A DNA stretch of 32,246 nucleotides, taken from a virus. The position numbers and the translations under genes are program-made. The stretch lies in the IMG/VR virus record IMGVR_UViG_3300023174_000442, positions 1 to 32,246 of that record; one strand, 5' to 3'. Each line of letters begins with the position of its first letter. The first letter of the stretch is position 1. Under the pieces are notes generated by a model, which worked only from the letters and a program-made list of their open reading frames with translations, was not told the DNA's origin and did not search any database. Shown here piece after piece: positions 9,001 through 15,341 of this stretch.

Positions 9001-9455
9001 ATCCAGCACCATCTCAAGGAGACGATCCTGTGGGTGGTCCTCATTCATTAGCTGGTTGCGGTGGCGGTGGATTTGGTTTCAGCACAGGTTCAAACGCATC
9101 TAGAAGAAGAACCGCAAGAAATTCTAGATATGGTGTTCCTTCAAATAGTTTAAATTATGGCAGAATAATACCAGAAGGATATTATAATAACACTATAATA
9201 ACAACTACCAATACAAACCTAACCGGAGTTTCTGGTGATTTTATTACTGTTACAAATGATCTATCGGGAAATCAAATAACAATATATACCGATATATCCG
9301 GAAATCAATTTACTATTGGTGACGGCCTTACCGGAACCAATATCACGATTGATTATGATATTACACCGAATAGTCAAATATGGAAATATGATGAAAACGG
9401 CGAAATATCTCCTAGAGATTTAGTCCGATTTACACTAAGCGAAGAATGTAATTAA
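6075..9455 (+). CDS. Baseplate central spike, gp5-like, with lysozyme-like domain inserted in the OB fold
   Basis: 1126 residues, about twice T4 gp5. N-terminal OB-fold strands (YLGIVITGAEHDPEFRGRCQ, residues 9-28, and LPWAECAAPVVG, 71-82) are completed only at 355-395 by PIGLFSCPAMGAKLWAFFYG and RPVYFACV. Between them, about 150-320, lies a putative wall hydrolase resembling SleB-type enzymes: AVNEVGNDP with candidate catalytic Glu180, VANRAMFGG and KQF. Residues 558-561 (CPIC) and 623-626 (CGMC) form a split CxxC pair that could bind zinc. Residues about 740-840 are short Gly/Asn-spaced strands typical of the triple-stranded beta-helix of spikes. An HSH motif at 945-947 recalls metal-binding spike tips. 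It probably pierces the outer membrane and cuts peptidoglycan. The gene ends just before a strong terminator. Confidence 0.85.
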   Translation: MKKKLYGNYLGIVITGAEHDPEFRGRCQIFFPGVSNTLYKKINKNLKDLSFGHIDPNVFTPDIIKDLREVLPWAECAAPVVGTATSAYHNQNTGTTALTPDHTKNPDNPSAGYPPEQPLPNPADSSDPVDDIEGTKQNFQSIQSGSSNNKLAEDRQKYFFNELSKDPSLINSLYERAVNEVGNDPRNQQTWMETVANRAMFGGTSLEKVVQKQFIPIQNGGYYPTSSFKSVGSPNAGFQNSFNEVFVKGSNITNLATDNASNQAGNPVADRRIAAGVTGNWYKNGQIVAQGTRGAEFLYRSDAAKTYRTASGVKASEYAKNNNIEISPMNPEVASANPEPNNGANSPSIPYANYGPKPIGLFSCPAMGAKLWAFFYGGEIQRPVYFACVQDSWGIYNQNASEGPKNTSPLPASFSDMSTTPSQFTSTTGIVTNFAGMEFSGSSITNKGELPLNSSSAQFYNAAGAKLSMIDNNITIGTVDNAAGIGINDEGSSFYNQRRITLTASEIVLNGNVKTVSGVDQKDQKKSDDYLKKEQSAVNEIANQQASDISKGGEEINCPICEQKLADDKSDFVQRILRTIRKFSNILPWDCWNWGVTKFLINFIVTPMLSEISALAVSGGEGCGMCNKGKVKSYSQTIENSNKKSAETFAQKQNEINESAKNHKPGSNVQTVKGSYGIDAGGDQTNNAKVAQQLKDDCSVIPTGLKKGTGAKANPLHPSGEKVETVVFMPPNKTSAGDIFFRAANDIKMIAGSPGISMETNGKISITGGFLDLNSMDGPAILTSKNVTNVNGAKVHITGAKGIGLTAPNVGVNGNLGVTGNLGVKGSVTIDGALSVKHLKIKTMRSETTSNSSPKSTSNSTTYYTGGAAGINIFDKIKNLLVRDNPLKMLMLTPKGLLTIFQEVYDRVLLMIGIHPVPTGIFVSYTGTGVVYNFTSNSSKVPDDHSHQFDAPQMTRAADNAAWVNMADDPSSEAPNPAPSQGDDPVGGPHSLAGCGGGGFGFSTGSNASRRRTARNSRYGVPSNSLNYGRIIPEGYYNNTIITTTNTNLTGVSGDFITVTNDLSGNQITIYTDISGNQFTIGDGLTGTNITIDYDITPNSQIWKYDENGEISPRDLVRFTLSEECN

Positions 9456-9460
9456 AACAA

Positions 9461-9494
9461 AAAAACCGAAGATTTAAAAAAATCTTCGGTTTTT
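9461..9494. terminator. Bidirectional intrinsic terminator between convergent modules
   Basis: Perfect 14-bp stem, 9461-9474 against 9481-9494, with a 6-base loop. The stem core is CCGAAGAT/ATCTTCGG, flanked by A5 on the left and T5 on the right, so both strands end in a U-run. It lies 6 bases after the spike stop and 18 bases before the stop of the minus-strand gene, and so serves both convergent transcription units. Confidence 0.93.
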
Positions 9495-9511
9495 AATAAT
9501 ATTATTTTTTT

Positions 9512-10456
9512 TTAATAGTTAGGTATACTATATGTACCCATAGCAACCGCATGATCAGTATTTTCAAAACCTTTTTCCTTTGTTATGACTAATTTAGTAT
9601 TTAAATTTTTAGCAACCAAATCTTTTTGATCGACATAATATCTAAAATATTTTCTTTCTTTAGTCGGATGGTTTGACTTTCTTTCTATTACTGTATTAGT
9701 TGCTATATTATATTTTTCTGTAAAATTTTCGATTTTTACATAGAACATATAAACAAATGTATCTAAGTTATTACAGAGTGGTACAGTTTCTCCGATTTCG
9801 TGTCCTACCGCATATCTTTCCCATCCTGAATATGTAACTATTTCGGACTTGGCATTTCTTATAGCTTTTTCTCTTTCTTCTTGCAATAACGGTGTAGAAA
9901 TAGATATAACATGATCAGTAAATCTTTTAGTTTTATCGTTAAAAATGTTCTCTATATATTCCAATGCTTTTGTTTCCAAGAATTCTGATGTTAATGGGGT
10001 TTCTACACCTTGACCTGAACGGATCAATTCAACCTGAGCTTCGGCTATAGGCATATATTGATTCATCATTTTTTCTAGAAAATCTCCCATGCTTAATCTA
10101 GGATCACCAGTACATTTTAAGGCATCAAAATTTAACAATTGATCTTGATAATCTTGTAATGAACTTTCGGGATCTTCGTTTAAAACCGGATCAATATTAT
10201 CGATTATAGAAGGATCTAACCCAGCAACACGCATTACTTCACACAAAAACGGCTTTATATCGTTTATGTTTGTAAAAGGTGAAGTTAGCGCATTAACATA
10301 ACTAAATAAATTATCTTTATTTAAAATTCCACCGCCACCGCCTCCTCCATCATCGCAAGTAGGATCTTGAAAATTAGAAGTATTAGCTGGTGATGTTAAT
10401 TTTTTAATTTCTTCGTCTGAAAGTGTTGGGTCACAAATCGGATCTTGATTATTCAT
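9512..10456 (-). CDS. Unknown protein with Gly-run linker and paired DP-x-CD motifs
   Basis: 314 residues, last gene of the replication operon. The acidic N-terminus carries two copies of a QDP(I/T)CD motif (about residues 4-9 and 30-35), the second running into seven glycines and then a mixed helical domain. The C-terminal 100 residues contain aromatic and charged strands such as SGWERYAVGHEIGE, VYMFYVKIENF and KYFRYYVDQKDL. No family was recognised. The start ATG lies 8 bases inside the preceding gene, and AGGAGA about 6 bases upstream is one of the few Shine-Dalgarno-like sites in the window, though it is also coding sequence of that gene (ATA GGA GAT). It may be a virion or assembly protein rather than a replication factor. 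Confidence 0.75.
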   Translation of the reverse strand: MNNQDPICDPTLSDEEIKKLTSPANTSNFQDPTCDDGGGGGGGILNKDNLFSYVNALTSPFTNINDIKPFLCEVMRVAGLDPSIIDNIDPVLNEDPESSLQDYQDQLLNFDALKCTGDPRLSMGDFLEKMMNQYMPIAEAQVELIRSGQGVETPLTSEFLETKALEYIENIFNDKTKRFTDHVISISTPLLQEEREKAIRNAKSEIVTYSGWERYAVGHEIGETVPLCNNLDTFVYMFYVKIENFTEKYNIATNTVIERKSNHPTKERKYFRYYVDQKDLVAKNLNTKLVITKEKGFENTDHAVAMGTYSIPNY

Positions 10457-10829
10457 TCATATCTCCTATATCACCTTGATGGTTTCTTAAAAAAACAACT
10501 TTTAAAAATTCCATTAAAGCATCTCTATCTTTTGGGGATGATTGGCTTTGTATTATGATTCTTTCTCCTTCCAAATTATATCCAAATAGAATATAAGAAT
10601 CTAAATATTCTCCAATAATACCACTCAATATACCTAAATCTCTATTCGCTTCTTTTTGTTTTTGAGCATTACTTCTTATCCATTTTTCGATACCTCTTTG
10701 CAATTCTTGGTTATTAATAGCTGTTAGAATTTTTTCCTCTATATCTTGTACATTTACCGACGATAGATCAGGTGTTTTTGTTTCTTTGGCTATTTCTGTT
10801 ATTTTATTTTTTGATGATTTTCTTGTCAT
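10449..10829 (-). CDS. Conserved-looking small helical protein, unknown function
   Basis: 126 residues. A Lys/Ser/Thr-rich N-terminus is followed by helical sequence (VQDIEEKILTAINNQELQRG, EKWIRSNAQKQKEANRDLG), then FGYNLEGERIIIQSQSSPKD and a final helix DALMEFLKVVFL. Proteins with this general architecture occur near replication or structural genes of T4-like phages, but I cannot name a function. It overlaps the next gene by 8 bases and starts 11 bases after the preceding one, so it is co-transcribed with the clamp region. Confidence 0.7.
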   Translation of the reverse strand: MTRKSSKNKITEIAKETKTPDLSSVNVQDIEEKILTAINNQELQRGIEKWIRSNAQKQKEANRDLGILSGIIGEYLDSYILFGYNLEGERIIIQSQSSPKDRDALMEFLKVVFLRNHQGDIGDMNE

Positions 10830-10840
10830 AAATTTAAAAA

Positions 10841-11155
10841 TTAATAATTTATTGATTTGTTATTGACACCAAATTTAATCAAATATTCTATAATAACCTC
10901 GATAGAACTAGTTTTAATCTTAAAATATTCGGTTATATATTGTCCACCATCATGCAATTCAAAATATTCCTCATCTAATTCATTACGATTATTAAAACAT
11001 GTAATAATCACATTTGTTTGATAAGGATCTAATATAACACTCCAAGAACGAGGATCTGTATCTGTGTAATTTATAGGTAATTTATCACAAACATAACCAG
11101 AATCTCTCATTCTTTTTATGAAATATGAACATGTGGTGACTTTATTTTTTGCCAT
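10841..11155 (-). CDS. Small protein of unknown function downstream of the clamp gene
   Basis: 104 residues. Visible landmarks are TTCSYFIKRMRDSGYVCDKL, DPRSWSVILDP, VIITCFNN, EYFELHDGGQYI and IKTSSIEVIIEYLIKFGVNN. The alternation of strands and a C-terminal helix suggests a compact alpha/beta fold. The motif set looks like a conserved small protein of marine T4-like phages (recollection, not a search). It starts 18 bases after the clamp stop in an A/T leader without Shine-Dalgarno. The function is not known to me; its placement suggests replication or transcription support. Confidence 0.7.
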   Translation of the reverse strand: MAKNKVTTCSYFIKRMRDSGYVCDKLPINYTDTDPRSWSVILDPYQTNVIITCFNNRNELDEEYFELHDGGQYITEYFKIKTSSIEVIIEYLIKFGVNNKSINY

Positions 11156-11173
11156 AATAATAAAATGTTTATA

Positions 11174-11926
11174 TTATTTAATTAACGAGGAAACAATATA
11201 TTTCAACTCTAAATAATCATCTTCAATTATATTAAAAATAGCAACCTTAAACTCATTATTTATTTTCACCTTAATATTTTCTTTTAACGACACTAGATTC
11301 TTAAAGATCTCTAAACTGATAGGAAAATTTCCCAGCAATTCATCACCAATCCATTTATTAGTAATAGGAATTACCATATTATCAATATTCTGCATGGTTT
11401 TATCGTTTATATCGGCGGTTATCAAGCCATCGGATAGATAAAAATAAACTTTTTGGGCTTCGGTTGCAAAGGAAGATGCTGATAAAATTCTTTTGGCTTT
11501 TTCCGTAGTCAACTCAAACTCAGTATCATAAGAAATACTTGTTATCTTTTCAATTTTTATAGGAAATTCTTTGATTATAGAATCATCTACTAGGTGATAT
11601 TTAAAATGTGTTTTTTCCTCATTATATTCGGTTTGACACTTAATAAAATTTTCACCCAAAATCAAAGAAAAATTACCATTATTTCCCAAAGAATCTAAAC
11701 CAGATAATAATTTTTTAACGCCTATTAAATTTAATTTTACTTCTTCCTCTAATATTACTGGCAATTTTAATCGAGCATATAATATTACAGATTTGTCGTC
11801 GGATGCACAGACTGTAAAAAGATTTTCGCCTTTACCTTTTAATACACATGATTCAGTAAGTTTATTAACTGGTTTGAGAATTTTTTCCAAATAGTTTTTA
11901 GGTAATGGAATTGATTTATTGGGCAT
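11174..11926 (-). CDS. Sliding clamp, gp45/PCNA-like
   Basis: 250 residues, close to T4 gp45 (228). The strand and helix order follows the two-domain clamp: an N-terminal helix (NYLEKILKPVNKL), strands FTVCASDDKSVILYARL, helix LIGVKKLLSGLDSL, strand FSLILGENFIKCQ, then LTTEKAKRILSASSFA plus VYFYLSDGLITADIND, which parallels the gp45 segment of a helix followed by 'I-x-V-x-x-G-x-I-x-x-x-x-x-x' strands. A trimeric ring would tether the polymerase and, in T4, activate late transcription. The start overlaps the preceding gene by 11 bases. No clamp-loader gene (gp44/gp62) is visible in the window. The identification rests on pattern and context, so a remote-homology search should confirm it. Confidence 0.72.
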   Translation of the reverse strand: MPNKSIPLPKNYLEKILKPVNKLTESCVLKGKGENLFTVCASDDKSVILYARLKLPVILEEEVKLNLIGVKKLLSGLDSLGNNGNFSLILGENFIKCQTEYNEEKTHFKYHLVDDSIIKEFPIKIEKITSISYDTEFELTTEKAKRILSASSFATEAQKVYFYLSDGLITADINDKTMQNIDNMVIPITNKWIGDELLGNFPISLEIFKNLVSLKENIKVKINNEFKVAIFNIIEDDYLELKYIVSSLIK

Positions 11927-12593
11927 TCTGTAAATTCTTTTGATGTGTATTTATTTCTTTCAACAGTCTCGATTCTTCTTCCTGACTCATCGTGTATATC
12001 TGAACAGTTTCCAATGGATTCGGAATATTCGATGCAATTGTTTTCTTTTTTACCATCTTCTTGTTTTTCAAGACCGGAATTAATTTTTTTTCCTTTTTTT
12101 TAAAGGAGTCATTTATAAAAAAATCACACAATTGTTTCAATGAATCGTCAATACCTTTAACAGCCTTAATCAATTCTTCGGTTGTTTCTTGATTAACAAC
12201 AGGCAAATTAATTTTTGGAATTTCTGGTAATTGTTGCTGTACTTGAAATACTTGTGGAATTTCCGGAACTTGTTGTTGGATATTGACTGGTGCTGGAATA
12301 TTGACTGATGGTGGCTGAAAATTTGGAGGCGGTATCAAATCCGGTATTTTATTTAATGCCTCTCTATTTAAAAACTCCATCATTCGAGCTTCGTCTTGAT
12401 TTTGATATCCACCAAAATCAACAGGTCTTGCTGCATTTGGATTTGCAGCATTTACCACCTGTTGTTGAAACTTTCTCAAATCGATACGATTTGCTGGCAT
12501 CGATGATTCGGTTTCTTTGTCAATTCTGCGTAGCTGGCCGCTTAGAGCAGCGGCCAGCTTTGCAACTTCTAGATTTTCATAAGGATCTTGCAT
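11916..12593 (-). CDS. Pro/Gln-rich protein of unknown function between gp32 and the clamp
   Basis: 225 residues. The N-terminal 75 residues are helical. Residues about 85-135 are low complexity, with repeated P(E/P)IP and QQQ(V/L)PEIP elements. A Lys-rich block at about 163-185 and a helical tail close the protein. No enzymatic motif is seen; a disordered scaffold or head-associated protein is possible. It starts 5 bases after the gp32 stop. A GC-rich 11-bp hairpin lies within codons 12-21 of this gene, which may affect its translation or protect the gp32 message. Confidence 0.72.
   Translation of the reverse strand: MQDPYENLEVAKLAAALSGQLRRIDKETESSMPANRIDLRKFQQQVVNAANPNAARPVDFGGYQNQDEARMMEFLNREALNKIPDLIPPPNFQPPSVNIPAPVNIQQQVPEIPQVFQVQQQLPEIPKINLPVVNQETTEELIKAVKGIDDSLKQLCDFFINDSFKKKEKKLIPVLKNKKMVKKKTIASNIPNPLETVQIYTMSQEEESRLLKEINTHQKNLQNAQ
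12532..12559 (-). other. GC-rich perfect inverted repeat inside coding sequence, just after gp32
   Basis: Left arm 12532-12542 (AGCTGGCCGCT) and right arm 12549-12559 (AGCGGCCAGCT) are perfectly complementary over 11 bp with a 6-base loop. It is among the most GC-rich spots in a very AT-rich window. It encodes residues of the Pro/Gln-rich protein and starts about 34 bases after that gene's ATG and about 40 bases after the gp32 stop. There is no following U-run, so it is not a canonical terminator. An RNA hairpin that stalls exonucleases or ribosomes is the likeliest role. Confidence 0.75.
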
Positions 12594-12598
12594 AAGAA

Positions 12599-13432
12599 TT
12601 ACAGATCATTCAAAAGAGCTTCTAGATCTTCTTCGGTTGTTGATTTGCTGCTAGTATCAACCTTAACATTAACCTCAACATCGTCTTCATCCGGATCGAC
12701 TGTTTTAGTTTGATTTTTGACTGATGATGTTTTATTGAACCAGTGAGTATCCAATGTGTTTTGAATATCCTCGTAAGATTGCTGTTTAAAAATATCTTCA
12801 AGGTTTTTAATCGACTCGTAAATACTATCAGGATTTTCCAGATCAGAAATTTCAGTCGGTGATTGAAACCTAGAGGCCACATAAGTAGCATAACCGCCTT
12901 CATTTGATTCTACCTTGATCTTTAGATTGCAACCATTTTCGGATAGATCGAAAATTCTTGGTCCAAATTCTTCTGACTCATCACCCTGAATAGCATTCAT
13001 GATAATCTTGTCAAGTTGTTTGCCGTATCTCAAAATTTTAATCTTTCCTTGATTCTCTGGATTAGTAGGATCTTTGATAACAAAGACATTAACCAACCAG
13101 TTTTCGTTTCGCTTAAGAGGCTTGATGGATTCCTTTTCTTCTTCTGAACCAGACTTCCATACCTTAGAGCGGTATTCATCTACAGGGCATCGTTCGCCGT
13201 AGGAATTAGGACAAAAAACATTCACCATCGAACTATCTTTATTCGACTTCCAAACATGTGAATAATAATGTAGAAAGGTTTTTTCGAAATTTTCTACGTT
13301 CGGAAGGAGTCTTACGATATATGTATTATCCTTTTCAAGTTTTAGGAAATCCTTGAAACCGCTATCAGATGTTTGCTGCTTTTTGTTCAAAGAATCTTTG
13401 ATAGATTCGAATAGTGATGTATTGTATTTCAT
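12599..13432 (-). CDS. Single-stranded DNA-binding protein, gp32-like
   Basis: 277 residues with the T4 gp32 plan. The basic N-terminus (about 1-20) would mediate cooperativity. The OB core begins at DFLKLEKDNTYIVRLLPN and contains HVWKS, FCPNSYGERCPVDEY, NWLVNVFVIKDPTNPENQGK and LRYGKQLDKII, all recognisable gp32 blocks. The C-terminal tail after about residue 235 is strongly acidic and ends EEDLEALLNDL, as in gp32, where it recruits replication partners. The zinc site has His59, Cys74 and Cys82, but the fourth ligand position is Asp85 rather than Cys (T4 uses His64, Cys77, Cys87, Cys90). It coats ssDNA during replication and recombination. A sigma70-like promoter lies directly upstream. Confidence 0.93.
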   Translation of the reverse strand: MKYNTSLFESIKDSLNKKQQTSDSGFKDFLKLEKDNTYIVRLLPNVENFEKTFLHYYSHVWKSNKDSSMVNVFCPNSYGERCPVDEYRSKVWKSGSEEEKESIKPLKRNENWLVNVFVIKDPTNPENQGKIKILRYGKQLDKIIMNAIQGDESEEFGPRIFDLSENGCNLKIKVESNEGGYATYVASRFQSPTEISDLENPDSIYESIKNLEDIFKQQSYEDIQNTLDTHWFNKTSSVKNQTKTVDPDEDDVEVNVKVDTSSKSTTEEDLEALLNDL

Positions 13433-13457
13433 ATTTGTGAATTTTGAATTCTTTTAT

Positions 13458-13486
13458 AGGTTAGCATTAGTTTAGTTTTATTGCAA
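13458..13486 (-). promoter_or_regulatory. Candidate sigma70-type promoter for gp32
   Basis: On the minus strand TTGCAA (13481-13486) is followed after 17 bases by TAACCT (13458-13463), giving a start about 20 bases before the gp32 ATG. It overlaps the stop codon of the upstream gene. A separate promoter would allow the high gp32 expression known in T4. AT-richness makes chance matches common. Confidence 0.35.
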
Positions 13487-14122
13487 GTGTTTTTTTAAAA
13501 AAGTTTCTATTTTTTTGTGTGATTCGTTTACGTATGTTTTTACAGTAGGTGTGTTGTGGTATCTAAGTTTAGCGGTTCCGATACTTTTTAAAATATCGTT
13601 TGCGTATAATTCTCGTTCGTCTTCGGTTAATCGGTTTAATTGGCTTGATATGTCTCCCAAATCCAAAATACAATATAAATTGATTTTGTGTTCTTGGTAG
13701 TCTTTAATCCATGTATATAATAATTGGTTTTTATGCTGTACATACTCATTAAGATGTATTTTATTTTTTAAACAAAACATACCTATATGATGCATTCCAG
13801 TTTTGATTTCGTCTAATTGATGTTCTGGATTTCGGTTTTCTTGTTGTTTTTTATATAGATTGTAACTTTTAATAGCTGCTCTGGTAGTAAAAAAATTTAA
13901 ATTGGGGCATTTTTCATCTGGATTTAAACTTCTCGGTGCTCCAAAAAATTCATTCCAGTTTATATATTGGAATTTCTCAAAAAGTCTAGAAACTTTTTTT
14001 ACGTCTGATAATACCAATGGTGATACATCGTCAAAATTTTTTCTAGGTTTAAAAGGCTCGCCATTTCTAAAATGTTTTAGAAAACAATTGTATATATTTT
14101 TTTCGATTTCGGTTATTTGCAT
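13478..14122 (-). CDS. Helical protein in the gene 59 position; candidate helicase loader
   Basis: 214 residues, predicted largely helical and rich in Lys, Asn and aromatic residues; examples are FQYINWNEFFGAPRSL, FFTTRAAIKSYNLYKKQQEN and LLYTWIKDYQEHKINLYCIL. No catalytic motif is visible. In T4 the gene directly before gene 32 is gene 59, the 217-residue helicase loader, and before it gene 33 (112 residues). Here the genes directly before gp32 encode 214 and 101 residues in the same order and orientation. That synteny, not sequence similarity, is the reason for the tentative assignment. It overlaps the preceding gene by 10 bases. Confidence 0.7.
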   Translation of the reverse strand: MQITEIEKNIYNCFLKHFRNGEPFKPRKNFDDVSPLVLSDVKKVSRLFEKFQYINWNEFFGAPRSLNPDEKCPNLNFFTTRAAIKSYNLYKKQQENRNPEHQLDEIKTGMHHIGMFCLKNKIHLNEYVQHKNQLLYTWIKDYQEHKINLYCILDLGDISSQLNRLTEDERELYANDILKSIGTAKLRYHNTPTVKTYVNESHKKIETFLKKHLQ

Positions 14123-14418
14123 TTTATGCTTTTATTGAATTTTGATCTAAATATTTTTTTATAAACATTTGGGGTAGAATTCAAATATGTTTTTACGACA
14201 TTCTGAAAACAATCATCTCCTAAAGCTTTACAGTATATCTGTTGTATTTTTTTATCTTCCACCAAAATTTTTAAAAAATTTAAATAATTTAATTTTTTGT
14301 TTTTTATTATACAAATATAAGACGCAAAAACCATCGTAATCATTTCAAATTCTACCATATTCAATTGTTCAGATGGGTTTAAAATGTCTTGTATTTGTTG
14401 TGATGATGTAATTATCAT
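14113..14418 (-). CDS. Small helical protein in the gene 33 position, unknown function
   Basis: 101 residues. All-helical appearance with a hydrophobic centre (EFEMITMVFASYICII) and a basic C-terminus. It starts in a 4-base overlap with the DHH gene stop and overlaps the next gene by 10 bases, so it is translated from the same message. Its size and place match T4 gene 33, the late-transcription co-activator, but the clamp- and RNA polymerase-binding C-terminal LDFLL tail of gp33 is absent. The function therefore remains open. Confidence 0.65.
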   Translation of the reverse strand: MIITSSQQIQDILNPSEQLNMVEFEMITMVFASYICIIKNKKLNYLNFLKILVEDKKIQQIYCKALGDDCFQNVVKTYLNSTPNVYKKIFRSKFNKSIKCK

Positions 14419-15305
14419 ATAGGTTTAAAATTTTTTGTCAACTCCATAAATAAATCCGTAATATTTCCACCAGCGGATAACGTATGACCGTTTCCATCAC
14501 AATATTTTTTAGCGAAATTTGCTAAATCTATCATATTATTTGATTTTTTTTGTTTTAGACTGACCTTTTCGTTTTTAGTGTTTATAAAAAATAAAATATC
14601 GCTATCATATTTTTTCATCATATAGTCAAGCGTTAATGTATTTGTGTGCTCACCATGACTACAAATGACATTTCTGTATCCGCCTTCTATATTCAAAGAA
14701 CCTTTAAATAATGGTAGTTCCTTTAATAAATTTATTGATTCTTTTTTGGTTTGTAGGATTAAATTTTTTTCTTTTTCGGTAAATCCAAAAAATCCCTTAT
14801 TATATTTTTCTAAAAATTTGCCAATATTATTTCGATACAATGCCCAAAAAAGTATATTTAAATCGTAAGAATCTTTAATTTTATTTTCACCCGAATCGAA
14901 ATCATCCCCCAACAAAATCAATGTTTTTTGTTCTTTTGATAATTCTACAGGATTTGTTTTTTCAAAAATTTTATAAACAAATTTTACATTTGAACTATAT
15001 TCTTTATGTATAATTTTAGAATTTGAAAATAACCCTTTAAATTCTTCTGATCTTTTATGATGATCGATAAAAGTTATAAAAGGTAAATCAAATTGTTTAA
15101 AAGATTCTCTTAGAGCTAAATCTAATATATAAACATTATGAGGATTTATAGTATTTTTGATATATTCTTCTATCTGAACCTCTACATTAATATTTGTTAC
15201 TGCTCTATATGTTATAGAAGATTTTGGAAAAAACCATTTAAATATTAGAAGGCTTAAAACGCCATCTAAATCTTTATGATTGAAAATGTGAAAACAATTA
15301 TCCAT
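14415..15305 (-). CDS. DHH/DHHA1-family phosphoesterase
   Basis: 296 residues with a full set of DHH motifs: HKDLDG (His10, Asp12, Asp14), LDLALRE (Asp62), IDHHKR (Asp81-His82-His83) and LGDDFD (Asp134/135). The C-terminal DHHA1 signature is NGHTLSAGG (271-279), equivalent to the substrate-binding GGGHxxAAG motif. Family members include RecJ exonuclease and NrnA-type nanoRNases and pAp phosphatases; the compact length fits the NrnA-like branch. It would degrade short oligonucleotides or nucleotide second messengers in the cytoplasm using two metals. Placement between the gp41 helicase and gp32 suggests a role in replication or recombination, or in nucleotide recycling. All metal ligands appear intact. 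Confidence 0.9.
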   Translation of the reverse strand: MDNCFHIFNHKDLDGVLSLLIFKWFFPKSSITYRAVTNINVEVQIEEYIKNTINPHNVYILDLALRESFKQFDLPFITFIDHHKRSEEFKGLFSNSKIIHKEYSSNVKFVYKIFEKTNPVELSKEQKTLILLGDDFDSGENKIKDSYDLNILFWALYRNNIGKFLEKYNKGFFGFTEKEKNLILQTKKESINLLKELPLFKGSLNIEGGYRNVICSHGEHTNTLTLDYMMKKYDSDILFFINTKNEKVSLKQKKSNNMIDLANFAKKYCDGNGHTLSAGGNITDLFMELTKNFKPI

Positions 15306-15317
15306 TTATATTTTATA

Positions 15318-15325
15318 TATTTATA
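15318..15325 (-). promoter_or_regulatory. TATAAATA box, T4-late-promoter-like
   Basis: An exact match to the T4 late promoter element lies 12 bases before the DHH gene start, in the 36-base gap after the gp41 gene. The distance would give a nearly leaderless transcript, and the sequence is extremely A/T-rich, so chance is likely. Confidence 0.2.
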
Positions 15326-15341
15326 TAAAATATAATATTTT

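Noticed and set aside
12308-12595. 95-residue plus-strand open frame
   Set aside because: Antisense to the Pro/Gln-rich gene, which has better context, coupling and overlap with its operon neighbours.
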